From JADFRG01 sp964590515 (GTDB taxonomy: Bacteria > Chloroflexota > Anaerolineae > Anaerolineales > E44-bin32), in contig CAZPZD010000038.1 of NCBI GenBank assembly GCA_964590515.1, forward strand, positions 1 to 24,340: a stretch of DNA of 24,340 nucleotides. The letters are read 5' to 3'. The stretch's first letter is position 1, and the number at the start of each line of letters is the position of its first letter. The position numbers and the translations under genes are program-made. The notes beneath the pieces were generated by a model, which saw only the letters and a program-made list of their open reading frames with translations, was not told the DNA's origin and searched no databases. Shown piece by piece: positions 1 through 7,437 of the stretch.

Positions 1-1270
1 CCTCGGTCGGATCGCCTACCACCCGGAAGGAACCGTCCGTGCCCGGTTCGAAATCGGCGTCGTTAACCAGGGCTGCCACCCACAGCGCGGTCAATGAACC
101 TGGATGGTCGTTCAGAATGACCGGAGAGCCGTCCACTCGAAAGGCTCCCTCTGGCGAGTGGTCAGCCCCGTCAATTTCGAACAGCTTTCCGTCCACCCAC
201 AGTCGGGTGGCGGTCATCCGACTTTGGGTGAGGGTGCCGGTCTTGTCGGCGCAGATCACCGTGGTAGAGCCAAGGGTCTCGACCGAGGACAGCCGGCGGA
301 TCAAGGCGTTGCGCTGAATCATCTCCCGCATGCCTAGGGCCAGCGTGATGGTCACCACCGCCGGCAGTCCTTCCGGCACCGCCGCAACCGCCAGGCTCAC
401 CGCCACCAGGAACATTTCCAGTGGGTCGAACCCGCGCGCCCAGCCCACGACGAAGACCCCTGCGCACACCGCCAACGCGCCCCAGCCCAAAACCTTTCCC
501 AGCTGGTCGAGTCGGCGCTGGAGCGGCGTTGGTTCGTGTTTCACCTCCTGCAGCATTGTGGCAATCTTGCCTAGTTGGGTTCGCATCCCGGTGGCCGCCG
601 CCAGTCCGCGCCCCCTGCCATAAGAAACCAATGTCCCACTGAAGGCCATGTTGTGCCGGTCGCCGAGTGGGACATGCTCGTCCACATTCAACTTGGCGTC
701 CTTCTCCACCGAAACCGATTCACCGGTCAGCGGTGCTTCTTCGATTCTCAGATTCACGGCCTCCAGCAGCCGCAGATCGGCCGGTACATAGTTGCCGGAT
801 TCCAGCAGCACCAGGTCGCCGGGGACGACTCCTCGGGCCGGGATCACTTGTCGGCGGCCGTCCCGTACGACCTGCGCCTCCGGTGCACTCAGCTTGCGCA
901 GGGCCGCCATGGCCCGCTCGGCCCGCCGCTCCTGCACCAGGCCCAAGGCGGCGTTTAAGATGACGATGGCCAGGATCGCCGCGGCTTCGACGAAGTCCCC
1001 AAGTACCGCCGAGACCAGGGCGGCCACGATCAGAATGATGATTACGAAGTTGTTGAACTGTTGAAGGAGCTGATTCCAGAATCCCGGCCTGGGTGCTTCG
1101 GCCAGTTCGTTCGGGCCGTACTGCTCGAGCCGCTCAGCCGCTCTGGTCGGCTCCAGCCCGCGTTCGGTGGAAGTCTGAAGCAGTTCGGAGACCTGGGCCA
1201 CGTCTAGGGCGTGCCAGGGGTGCTCATCCGCCGTGGTGCGGGCCGGGGCCCGGGGCTCAGTCCGTTCCAT
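1..1270 (-). CDS. P-type cation-transporting ATPase (P2-type, Ca2+-like), N-terminal part
   Basis: Partial gene whose C-terminal half lies beyond the window; 423 codons are present, reading from the ATG at 1270. An N-terminal cation-ATPase domain (about residues 18-90) is followed by the first membrane pair (about 72-112), the actuator domain with TGES at 182-185, a second membrane pair (about 260-315) with the PEGLP ion-site motif at 299-303, and the phosphorylation motif DKTGT with Asp342. The order and motifs are those of P2-type ATPases of the Ca2+/Mg2+/Na+ group, which use ATP to pump cations across the plasma membrane. The ion cannot be fixed because transmembrane segments 5-6 are missing; Ca2+ is the best guess from overall resemblance to PacL-type pumps. 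No clear Shine-Dalgarno sequence precedes the ATG, but a TATAAT lies about 38 bases upstream. The gene is divergent from the sugar dehydrogenase. Confidence 0.93.
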   Translation of the reverse strand, partial: MERTEPRAPARTTADEHPWHALDVAQVSELLQTSTERGLEPTRAAERLEQYGPNELAEAPRPGFWNQLLQQFNNFVIIILIVAALVSAVLGDFVEAAAILAIVILNAALGLVQERRAERAMAALRKLSAPEAQVVRDGRRQVIPARGVVPGDLVLLESGNYVPADLRLLEAVNLRIEEAPLTGESVSVEKDAKLNVDEHVPLGDRHNMAFSGTLVSYGRGRGLAAATGMRTQLGKIATMLQEVKHEPTPLQRRLDQLGKVLGWGALAVCAGVFVVGWARGFDPLEMFLVAVSLAVAAVPEGLPAVVTITLALGMREMIQRNALIRRLSSVETLGSTTVICADKTGTLTQSRMTATRLWVDGKLFEIDGADHSPEGAFRVDGSPVILNDHPGSLTALWVAALVNDADFEPGTDGSFRVVGDPTE

Positions 1271-1307
1271 AGCTAGAAAGTGGGCGGCTCTCGCCACCCA
1301 CGGCAGG

Positions 1308-1313
1308 ATTATA
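1308..1313 (-). promoter_or_regulatory. Candidate -10 box (TATAAT) for the P-type ATPase
   Basis: Perfect TATAAT on the minus strand, which would start a transcript near 1301 and leave a leader of about 31 bases before the ATG at 1270. No good -35 hexamer sits 16-18 bases upstream; TTGGAC is present but only 12 bases away. It is a candidate based on the -10 alone. Confidence 0.45.
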
Positions 1314-1387
1314 CCCTGTGGGTATGTCCAACCGCCCAATCGGGCCGTGGAGAATGGCCATCGGATAAAATCTTACCGGTTGCCACA

Positions 1388-2671
1388 ATGACACTGCGCA
1401 GATTGCTTCCGCTGCTTGCAATTACGACCCTCGGCTGCGCCTTTATCGACGGGGTGCTGCCGGGCGGGTCGGATGCGACGGACTCTGCTCCGGCCACCGC
1501 GACATCGCAGCCACCCGAGATCGAGCCGACAGCCACCCTCCTTGTTCCAACTCCGATCCCAACCGAGCCTCCCCCAACCGAGCCGCCTACCGCGGTCCCG
1601 CCGGTCGCACTGCCCGACCCCTCGGGATTCCGTTGGGCTGAAGTGGCCAACGGTTTTGCCCGGGCGCTCGGCCTCGAGGCCACTCCGGATGGACGGCTCT
1701 TCGTCCTGGAACAGCGCGGGGTGATCTGGGTGATCCAGGACGGCGGGGTAGTGCCGGACCCGTTTCTGGACATTCGGGATCGGGTGGAGTCTTCAGCCTT
1801 CGAGCAAGGGCTGCTGGGGCTGGCCTTCCATCCCCAGTTTCTGACGAACGGATTCTTCTACGTCAATTACACCCGCTTTGGAGGAGACACGGTGATTGCG
1901 CGTTTCAGCGCCTCAGCCGAGCCCAACCGCGCCGACCCAGGGTCGGAACTCATTCTGCTGGTGGTTGACCAACCCTTCGCCAACCACAACGGCGGGGGCC
2001 TCGAATTTGGCCCCGACGGATTTCTGTACATCGCCTTGGGAGACGGCGGATCGGCCAATGATCCGTTTGGCAATGGCCAGAGCTTGGACACGCTGCTCGG
2101 CAAGCTGTTGCGGGTCGATATCGACTCGGCCGAGCCTTACGCGATCCCGCCCGATAACCCCTTCGCGGCGGGCGGCGGACGGCCGGAGATCTGGGCCTAC
2201 GGGCTTCGCAATCCGTGGCGATTCAGCTTCGATCCGGAGACCGGCGACCTGTACATCGGAGACGTCGGGCAGAATAGCTGGGAGGAGATTGACTTCCTCC
2301 CGGCCGGCAGTCTCGGAGCCGCCAACTTCGGTTGGAATCAGCGGGAAGGCCGGCATCCCTTCGCAACTCAAATTACGGAGGGGTTGACCGACCCGATCGC
2401 CGAGTACGCCAACACCGGATTTGCCTGCTCGGTCACCGGTGGCGTCGTGGCGCGCGACGCCGCCCTTCCTGAGTGGGCCGGGGTGTATTTGTTTGGGGAC
2501 TACTGCTCGGGGGAAGTTTGGGGCCTGGTCCGGGATGCGGCCGGGCAGTGGCAGGGCTCGGTGCTCTACAACACCGCCCTCACCGTCAGCTCGTTCGGCA
2601 CGGGCAGCGATGGCTCGGTGTATCTCGTGCACCACGGCGGTTCGATCTTCCGCCTCCAGCGAGGCGGCTAA
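1388..2671 (+). CDS. PQQ-dependent sugar (glucose/sorbosone-type) dehydrogenase, lipoprotein
   Basis: 427 residues. Soluble aldose dehydrogenases of this family (GSDH, YliI/Asd-like) oxidise sugars with PQQ in the periplasm or at the outer face of the membrane. The ATG at 1388 is chosen over upstream starts because it opens a lipoprotein signal (charged MTLRR, hydrophobic core, lipobox TLGC with Cys17). A Pro/Thr-rich tether of about 40 residues follows, then a six-bladed propeller from about residue 80 to the end. Family signatures are visible: NHNGGGLEFGPDG with the likely catalytic His near residue 200, LGDGGSAND (typical Ca/PQQ region), and GLRNPWRFSFDPETGDLYIGDVGQ with the conserved Arg. 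No close Shine-Dalgarno is seen; a TAAAAT at 1366-1371 would give a leader of only about 10 bases. The stop codon overlaps the end of the convergent lipoprotein gene by 4 bases. The natural substrate is unknown, and a PQQ requirement is inferred from the family. Confidence 0.9.
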   Translation: MTLRRLLPLLAITTLGCAFIDGVLPGGSDATDSAPATATSQPPEIEPTATLLVPTPIPTEPPPTEPPTAVPPVALPDPSGFRWAEVANGFARALGLEATPDGRLFVLEQRGVIWVIQDGGVVPDPFLDIRDRVESSAFEQGLLGLAFHPQFLTNGFFYVNYTRFGGDTVIARFSASAEPNRADPGSELILLVVDQPFANHNGGGLEFGPDGFLYIALGDGGSANDPFGNGQSLDTLLGKLLRVDIDSAEPYAIPPDNPFAAGGGRPEIWAYGLRNPWRFSFDPETGDLYIGDVGQNSWEEIDFLPAGSLGAANFGWNQREGRHPFATQITEGLTDPIAEYANTGFACSVTGGVVARDAALPEWAGVYLFGDYCSGEVWGLVRDAAGQWQGSVLYNTALTVSSFGTGSDGSVYLVHHGGSIFRLQRGG

Positions 2672-3531
2672 GGAAGCAGCCGGACCTCGACGCTGGCGAT
2701 GTGCCCGAGGCCGTCGAAGGCCGGCAGCGGGTCAACCACAGTGATCCGTCCAAAGCCGGCGACCGCGAGCGAGTAGGGCACGTCGGCGCTGAACGGTCCC
2801 GCCAGCCCCATGTCAGGGGCGTCCACGATCACCGGCATGGACCCGATGAGATTCCCCTGCTCGTCGTAGACCTCGATGACGAGCGTCCCCTCAAAGCTCG
2901 CTCGCCCGATCCCTTCTACGTGGACGACCCCGCCGCTGGCTGTGTCCCCGGGCTGGAGACCCGTAATCTGGATGCTCTCGAAGTGCGGTGCGGCGGGCAC
3001 TACCTGTACCGGACCGGTAGGCGCCAGGGTGACCCCGACCGACGCCAGGTGAGTAATCCCGCCATCGCGGGCGCTCTGACTGCTTATTTGGATAAGGGCG
3101 TTTCGCTCCCCGGTCACGGTGAAGGCGAGCTCACCCTCGAACGGACCCCGCGCGCCGAGCTCACTCTGAATGATCACCGGACCCGCTGCGATCTCGGTGC
3201 CGTCGTCCAACACCAGTCGCAGCAGTAGGTGCTGCTCGAAAGTTGAATCCGCCACACCAACCACCCGCAGTGGGCTGGTCAGGCGGGACCCAGGCCCCGG
3301 CTCCAGAATCAAGATCGCCTCTGGCGGACCGTCCTCCGGGTTCGCGTCGGTCGCGGCCGGCGGCTCCGCGGTCGGGCTGGTGAACGGCTCTGGAGGCAGC
3401 AGCTGCGGGGGGAGGGCCGCGGGGGAACGGGTTGCCGCAGGAGGCGTCCCAATCAACGGCAGGTTGCACGCCAAGGCGAGCAGAGCAAGCACCATCACGG
3501 CAACGACAGTCTGTCGGAGGTTCACGGCCAT
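2668..3531 (-). CDS. Lipoprotein with two Gmad2-like immunoglobulin-type domains
   Basis: 287 residues. The N-terminus is a lipoprotein signal (hydrophobic stretch ending LALAC, Cys22), followed by a Pro/Ala-rich linker to about residue 65. Two repeats of about 95-100 residues follow (about 70-165 and 185-285). Each has a 'P-G-x-V/T-x(3)-V-x-G-x-A/G-x(1-2)-FE' opening, an 'L-x-V-x-D-E/D-x-G' strand, and 'GPF-x(3)-V/L-x-F/Y' before the last strands. This pattern is that of the Gmad2 domain, an extracytoplasmic beta-sandwich found in Gram-positive and Chloroflexota lipoproteins and spore-germination-related proteins. It has no catalytic residues, so a binding or structural role at the cell surface is likely. 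The start is the ATG at 3531; it is divergent from the LuxR-type gene, so the region 3532-3614 is a shared control region. It overlaps the sugar dehydrogenase gene tail to tail. Confidence 0.8.
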   Translation of the reverse strand: MAVNLRQTVVAVMVLALLALACNLPLIGTPPAATRSPAALPPQLLPPEPFTSPTAEPPAATDANPEDGPPEAILILEPGPGSRLTSPLRVVGVADSTFEQHLLLRLVLDDGTEIAAGPVIIQSELGARGPFEGELAFTVTGERNALIQISSQSARDGGITHLASVGVTLAPTGPVQVVPAAPHFESIQITGLQPGDTASGGVVHVEGIGRASFEGTLVIEVYDEQGNLIGSMPVIVDAPDMGLAGPFSADVPYSLAVAGFGRITVVDPLPAFDGLGHIASVEVRLLP

Positions 3532-3578
3532 GGACCGGGCCCGAGTTTAGCAGGCAAGCCGCCGCCCGGCCATTGCAA

Positions 3579-3607
3579 TTGACACTCGAACATTTGTTCT
3601 ATATAAT
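3579..3607 (+). promoter_or_regulatory. Perfect consensus sigma-70 type promoter (TTGACA-17-TATAAT)
   Basis: TTGACA at 3579-3584 and TATAAT at 3602-3607 are separated by exactly 17 bases. Initiation 7-8 bases after the -10 falls at 3614-3615, on the ATG at 3615, so the mRNA should be leaderless. A GAAC-N4-GTTC palindrome fills most of the spacer, which would let a repressor block RNA polymerase directly. Confidence 0.9.
3586..3601 (+). promoter_or_regulatory. LexA/SOS-box-like operator (GAAC-ATTT-GTTC)
   Basis: GAAC at 3588-3591 and GTTC at 3596-3599 with a 4-base centre. This matches the core of the Gram-positive type LexA (Cheo/Din) box, CGAAC-N4-GTTC, including the leading C at 3587. It lies between the -35 and -10 boxes. 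A second site with the same core is at 19419-19434. LexA binding is inferred from the motif. Confidence 0.68.
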
Positions 3608-3614
3608 GGAACCG

Positions 3615-4073
3615 ATGGAGCACTCCGACGACCAACGGCCGCTGGACATCCCAGCTCCGGCCGAGACAGGGTCTTCCAGCCGTCTCCACGAGGTCGGACT
3701 GCCCTACTTCATTCGCCCCGCGCCTCAGCTGAGCTTCCAGCTCGACGCCGAACTGTCGGCCTGGCTGCGGTGGGTCGCCCAAGGCCGGGCGGGTTCGCCG
3801 CAGGCATTGGCCGCCGAGCTGCTGACCCGGGGCCTGGAACAGGAGACCCGCCGGGCGCGGGCCCGCGATCTGCTCCAGCTGCTCACACCGCGCGAGCGAC
3901 AAGTAACCCAGCTCACCAGCCAGGGCCAGACCAACCACCAGATCGCCCATGCGCTGAAGATTTCACCGGAGACCGTTAAGAGCCATGTGCGCAGCACGCT
4001 GAGCAAGTTCGGCCTGCACAGCAAGGCCGACCTGCGGGTGCTGCTGAAGGAGTTGGGCGAAGTGGACAGTTGA
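3615..4073 (+). CDS. LuxR/GerE-family transcriptional regulator, SOS-box controlled
   Basis: 152 residues from the ATG at 3615. An earlier in-frame ATG at 3606 lies inside the -10 box and cannot be in the transcript. The C-terminal part (about 88-150) is a LuxR-type helix-turn-helix: LTPRERQV, then GQTNHQIAHALKISPETVKSHV as the recognition region, then KFGLHSKADL. There is no receiver or ligand-binding domain. Residues 38-78 (LSFQLDAELSAWLRWVA, then a helix with AELLTRGLEQE) look like a ribbon-helix-helix segment, which is an inference from pattern only. The first 30 residues are polar and probably disordered. The promoter is a perfect consensus with a LexA-like box in the spacer, so the gene should be silent until DNA damage and then strongly expressed from a leaderless mRNA. 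Targets are unknown. Confidence 0.85.
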   Translation: MEHSDDQRPLDIPAPAETGSSSRLHEVGLPYFIRPAPQLSFQLDAELSAWLRWVAQGRAGSPQALAAELLTRGLEQETRRARARDLLQLLTPRERQVTQLTSQGQTNHQIAHALKISPETVKSHVRSTLSKFGLHSKADLRVLLKELGEVDS

Positions 4074-4099
4074 CCTGCTGGTGCAATCGCAGGTAAGCT
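4070..4099 (+). promoter_or_regulatory. Weak candidate promoter for the aldo/keto reductase
   Basis: TTGACC (4070-4075), an 18-base spacer and TAAGCT (4094-4099) overlap the stop codon of the regulator gene and precede the reductase ATG by 27 bases. It could equally be chance, with the reductase read through from the regulator promoter. Confidence 0.3.
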
Positions 4100-4126
4100 C
4101 AAGACGAACACCCGAGGGGAGCTGTT

Positions 4127-5170
4127 ATGGAATATCGCTTGCTGGGGCCCACCGGCGTGCTCGTGTCGCCGCTCTGCCTGGGAACCATGAACTTCGGCGG
4201 ACCCACTGCCGAAGCCGACTCTATCCGGATGATCCACCAGGCGTTGGACGGCGGGATCAACTTCCTGGATAGCGCCAACGTCTACAACCGCGGCGAGAGC
4301 GAACGGGTCGTGGGCAAGGCCCTGGCGGGCGACCGGCGGGGGAAGGTCGTCCTGGCCACCAAGGCGCACTTTCCCATGTCGAATGACCCGAATGATCGCG
4401 GCAATTCGCGCCGGCACATCCTGCGGGCGGTAGAGGACTCGCTCCGTCGGCTGAACACAGAGTGGATCGACCTCTACCAGATCCACCGCCCGGTCTTTGA
4501 TGTCCATCAGCAGGAGACCCTCCGCGCGCTGCACGACCTAGTCCGCGCTGGAAAAGTTCGCTACATCGGCTGCTCCACGTTTCCGGCCTGGATGGTAATG
4601 GAGGCGCTTGCGATCAGCGAACGGCACGGCCTGGCCCGCTATGTGACCGAGCAACCCCCCTACAACTTGCTCGATCGCCGAATTGAGAACGAGCTGATTC
4701 CGCTCGCCCAGCGCCACCGGCTGGGGATCTTGCCCTGGTCGCCGCTGGCGATGGGGACGCTGGCCGGTCGCTACGAGCGTGCTGACGAACATCCGCCGGA
4801 CTCGCGCGCCGCGCGGGTAGGTTCCTATGCCGCCGATCGCATCAGCGAGGGCGGGATTGCAGCCGGCCGGCAACTCGCCGAGTCAGCTCGGGCCCGCGGC
4901 CTGACCGCCTCCCAACTGGCTCTGCTCTGGGTCAAGGACCAGCCCGCGGTGACCGCACCGATCATCGGCCCGCGCACCGAAGCCCAGCTGCAGGACGCGC
5001 TGGCCGTGCTCGAAATGCAGCTCGACCAGCAGACTGCTGCCGCGCTGGACCAGATCGTGCCACCCGGTTCGGCGGTTGCCGACTTTCACAACACCAGCGG
5101 CTGGATGAAGATGAGGGTGACCTCCAACCCGCCGCTCGAATCACTGGAGGAGATGTACCTGCCGCGCTGA
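4127..5170 (+). CDS. Aldo/keto reductase
   Basis: 347 residues, a full-length NADPH-dependent aldo/keto reductase of the bacterial YghZ/Tas-like (AKR) type, folded as a TIM barrel in the cytoplasm. The catalytic tetrad is visible: Asp48 and Tyr53 in LDSANVYNRGESE, Lys79 in ATKAHF, His120 in LYQIHRP. Cofactor-binding elements near the C-terminus are also present (PWSPLAMGTLAGRY, and PIIGPRTEAQLQDAL for the phosphate site). The ATG at 4127 follows a strong GAGGGGAG Shine-Dalgarno. It starts 53 bases after the LuxR-type gene on the same strand and so may be co-transcribed and damage-inducible. The substrate cannot be told from sequence; aldehyde detoxification is a common role for the family. 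Confidence 0.92.
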   Translation: MEYRLLGPTGVLVSPLCLGTMNFGGPTAEADSIRMIHQALDGGINFLDSANVYNRGESERVVGKALAGDRRGKVVLATKAHFPMSNDPNDRGNSRRHILRAVEDSLRRLNTEWIDLYQIHRPVFDVHQQETLRALHDLVRAGKVRYIGCSTFPAWMVMEALAISERHGLARYVTEQPPYNLLDRRIENELIPLAQRHRLGILPWSPLAMGTLAGRYERADEHPPDSRAARVGSYAADRISEGGIAAGRQLAESARARGLTASQLALLWVKDQPAVTAPIIGPRTEAQLQDALAVLEMQLDQQTAAALDQIVPPGSAVADFHNTSGWMKMRVTSNPPLESLEEMYLPR

Positions 5171-5187
5171 GCCGCGAAACGGCTTTT
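5170..5187 (+). terminator. Short stem-loop followed by T4, possible weak terminator
   Basis: AGCCG, a CGAAA loop, CGGCT and then further T residues, directly after the aldo/keto reductase stop codon. The stem is only 5 bp and the T-run short, so termination is probably partial. Confidence 0.4.
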
Positions 5188-5218
5188 CCCCATTGGGGTT
5201 CTGGTATTGGAGGAGATT

Positions 5219-5794
5219 ATGGACCGCATCGTGGGTGCATTCACTTTCCGCAAAGGTGTCTACTCCGAGGTTGAGCAAGACGCCGGCTTCACTTCGACCG
5301 CCTGGCTGCTGGTGGCCATTGCTGGATTCCTGAGCCAGCTCGGAACGATCGAAGCCGACGGATTGGAGCAGCCCGGCCGCTGGCTCCTGCGATCCGTTCT
5401 GGGCACAGTCTTTGTCCTGATTTCTTTCGCGGTTGGCGCGGCGATTGTCGGCTGGGTGGGTCGCTCGGTCTTCAAGGCCCAGGTCACCTTTGACGAGCTC
5501 GTTCGCACGTTGGGATTGGCCTACGTCTGGAACGGGGTTGGGGTGCTCGGCGTCCTGGGGGCAGTATCGACAACTCTCTCCTGCGTCGTCGCCCCGGCCC
5601 GCCTGGCGGCCGCGCTGCTTGGCCTGGTGGCCTGGTTCGTAGCGGCCAAAGAAGCTCTAGACCTGGACTGGGTTCAGGTGGTCGTGACCGTTGTGCTTGC
5701 CTTTATCGCGGGGCTGGCCATCACGTTCCTGGCCGGGCTGGTGTTCGCTGCGCTCGGACTCGGCGCGGCTACCGTGGGAGGTTTGTTCTCGTAG
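5219..5794 (+). CDS. Yip1-like integral membrane protein
   Basis: 191 residues. The ATG at 5219 is preferred to an in-frame TTG at 5207, because the latter lies within the GGAGGAG Shine-Dalgarno that serves the ATG. The opening MDRIVGAFTFRKGVYSEVEQD is a soluble head of the kind seen in bacterial Yip1-domain (PF04893) proteins. About five hydrophobic segments follow (about 28-43, 58-82, 95-113, 120-145 and 150-185). No catalytic residues are evident and the role is unknown; Yip1-like bacterial proteins are membrane proteins of undefined function. It lies 48 bases after the aldo/keto reductase on the same strand, with a weak stem-loop between, and is convergent with the next gene (23-base gap). 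Confidence 0.75.
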   Translation: MDRIVGAFTFRKGVYSEVEQDAGFTSTAWLLVAIAGFLSQLGTIEADGLEQPGRWLLRSVLGTVFVLISFAVGAAIVGWVGRSVFKAQVTFDELVRTLGLAYVWNGVGVLGVLGAVSTTLSCVVAPARLAAALLGLVAWFVAAKEALDLDWVQVVVTVVLAFIAGLAITFLAGLVFAALGLGAATVGGLFS

Positions 5795-5817
5795 TCTCGC
5801 TCCCGAGCTGGATGGGC

Positions 5818-7284
5818 TTACCCTTCATTCAAGATCATGCGCCCGTTCGGCCCGGGCACATAGCGCAGCATTCCTTGCGGAACTCGGTTCGAGATCTCCA
5901 ACTCACCGGCGTCCATCGCCTCCCAAATAGCCTGGAAGGGGGCCTTGCCCGGCAGCCACTTTTCGGCGATCACCACTCCATGCCCGGGCAGGACCGTAAA
6001 CACTAACTGCCGCGGGTCAGCAGGGTCCTGTAGCGCAGCAGACCGGGCGAATGCATCCTTGATCGCCTGCGCCTGCGCCTGGGTCGCACACGACACTGGG
6101 TAGTGATAGTAGGCCGGCTCGAGCGGGACATGCTCGGCCCGATCCGGATCGTAGGCCGCAACCCCCCGGTGCCCATGCAGCTTGGAGCGCATGACCGGGA
6201 CCGTGGCTTGGGTTTCCCACTCCTTATCGAGCCTAATCTTTGGGAGCGGGCTGTCCATCTCCATCATCTCGACCGCCTCGGAAGAGGGAGGGTCATTGGG
6301 CTTCCCGGCGACGTGGCGTACCAAGGCTCCTTTGCCATCTGGCCGCACGCCGACGATCACTGCCAGATCGTTCTCCCCGATGGCGTCCTTGTCAACCGGC
6401 CGGGCGCTGCCGGTCACCGTCGCGATCAGAGCGCTCAGCTTTGGATCCCAGGTTGCAAAGCAGCCCTCGCTATACTGATTGGCCACGCCTTCCGAGACTG
6501 CCGGCACCGCAACCAGGTCCGCGATCCGTACCATCTCGGTGAAAAATCCTCGCCGACCAAGCTCCGACCCGGCCAACAACATCCCCTTGGGTGCCTCGAG
6601 GGCCGCCCACTCGGCCTGCGGGACCAGCCCAGCCACGACTTCGTGATCGGTGACTTCCTCGGTGCTCAGCACAGTGACCATTCGTAGTGCGAGATCTTGA
6701 TAGAACCCGTTCCCCTCGACCATATCAATCCGCGGATGGGCCCCGACCAGATCAAAGTGATGGGCCCAGAGCGGCCGGTCGTCGCCGACTATCAGCAGAA
6801 CCCTTATGCTCTTGGCCTGGGCTTGAACCTGGCGCTCGAGGGCCAGGATCGGGCCGCCGCGCCGGCTTTGCTCGAGCAGCACCCGGCTTGAATCCGGCGC
6901 CAGACCGGGGAACTCAAATTCTGCGGGATTCGGAGGCTCCCGCTCCAGAGCGGCTTGAAAGTGATCGAGGGCGGCCTGGTACTCCTGAGTCCCGACCTGA
7001 ACCAGAGTATAGATTGCCGGGTTGTTCTCCAATCCGAATCGCTTGCGGGCGGTGAAGAACAGCGCTTTGCGCCAGGGGAGGGGCTCGCCGAAACGGGCGG
7101 TGGTCAGCACCAAATCGGTTCGACCCTCCGGGGATGTTCGGACCTGGTGCCCTAGCGATTGGAACTGCTCCAGGAGCCCGTCGACAACCTGCTCCACGAG
7201 CGAGCTGATCTCACCCGGAACAAAAGCCACCTTGAGTTTCTTGAGCCAGGGATGGACGGGGCGGGGCGGAGTCGGGGGCATCAT
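5818..7284 (-). CDS. Conserved-looking protein of unknown function, 488 residues
   Basis: I do not recognise the family. The product starts MMPPTPPRPVHPWLKKLKVAFVPGE and has no signal peptide or membrane segment, so it is probably cytoplasmic. The first third reads like alternating beta strands and helices of a Rossmann-type fold (KVAFVPGEISSL, TDLVLTTARFG, RVLLIVGDDRP); a Pro/Ser-rich stretch (PNDPPSSEA) divides it from the C-terminal half. Notable polar clusters are ARKRFGLENNPA, SELGRRGFFTEMVRIAD, KLHGHRGVAAYDPDRAEH and LPGHGVVIAEKWLPG. The third base composition matches the neighbours, so it is a real gene. Either of two consecutive ATG codons (7284 or 7281) could start it. It is divergent from the acyltransferase gene across a 153-base region that holds a perfect inverted repeat. 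Confidence 0.85.
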   Translation of the reverse strand: MMPPTPPRPVHPWLKKLKVAFVPGEISSLVEQVVDGLLEQFQSLGHQVRTSPEGRTDLVLTTARFGEPLPWRKALFFTARKRFGLENNPAIYTLVQVGTQEYQAALDHFQAALEREPPNPAEFEFPGLAPDSSRVLLEQSRRGGPILALERQVQAQAKSIRVLLIVGDDRPLWAHHFDLVGAHPRIDMVEGNGFYQDLALRMVTVLSTEEVTDHEVVAGLVPQAEWAALEAPKGMLLAGSELGRRGFFTEMVRIADLVAVPAVSEGVANQYSEGCFATWDPKLSALIATVTGSARPVDKDAIGENDLAVIVGVRPDGKGALVRHVAGKPNDPPSSEAVEMMEMDSPLPKIRLDKEWETQATVPVMRSKLHGHRGVAAYDPDRAEHVPLEPAYYHYPVSCATQAQAQAIKDAFARSAALQDPADPRQLVFTVLPGHGVVIAEKWLPGKAPFQAIWEAMDAGELEISNRVPQGMLRYVPGPNGRMILNEG

Positions 7285-7348
7285 AGAATGGCGGCCTTCA
7301 TAGGCTTCTGAACTGGCAGGTCGGTACTCCAGGCCGAGGAATGAAAAT

Positions 7349-7374
7349 GCGGTGTTTCAAATGAGCAACACCGC
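7349..7374. repeat. Perfect 8-bp inverted repeat in a divergent intergenic region
   Basis: GCGGTGTT at 7349-7356 and AACACCGC at 7367-7374 around a 10-base centre. It lies upstream of both the unknown-function gene (start 7284) and the acyltransferase promoter (7399-7427). A position 25 bases upstream of the latter's -35 fits an operator. A terminator is unlikely because no gene reads into it. Confidence 0.55.
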
Positions 7375-7398
7375 GATGATGACCAATGTTCGTGCGGA

Positions 7399-7427
7399 TT
7401 GTAACACCCTGGTCTTGCGTCTACAAT
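7399..7427 (+). promoter_or_regulatory. Promoter of the acyltransferase gene (TTGTAA-17-TACAAT)
   Basis: TTGTAA at 7399-7404 and TACAAT at 7422-7427 with a 17-base spacer. Initiation near 7434 is within a few bases of the GTG at 7438, so the message should be leaderless or nearly so. This explains the absence of a Shine-Dalgarno sequence. Confidence 0.65.
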
Positions 7428-7437
7428 CGAGGGTCTC

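Noticed and set aside
1366..1371. TAAAAT as -10 of the sugar dehydrogenase promoter
   Set aside because: No -35 hexamer at suitable distance, and an AT-rich hexamer of this kind is common by chance. It is mentioned only as a possibility in the gene entry.
3606..3608. Upstream ATG as start of the LuxR-type gene
   Set aside because: It lies inside the TATAAT box, so it cannot be part of the mRNA from that promoter. The ATG at 3615 fits a leaderless start.
5207..5209. TTG as start of the Yip1-like gene
   Set aside because: It overlaps the GGAGGAG Shine-Dalgarno that is properly spaced for the ATG at 5219.
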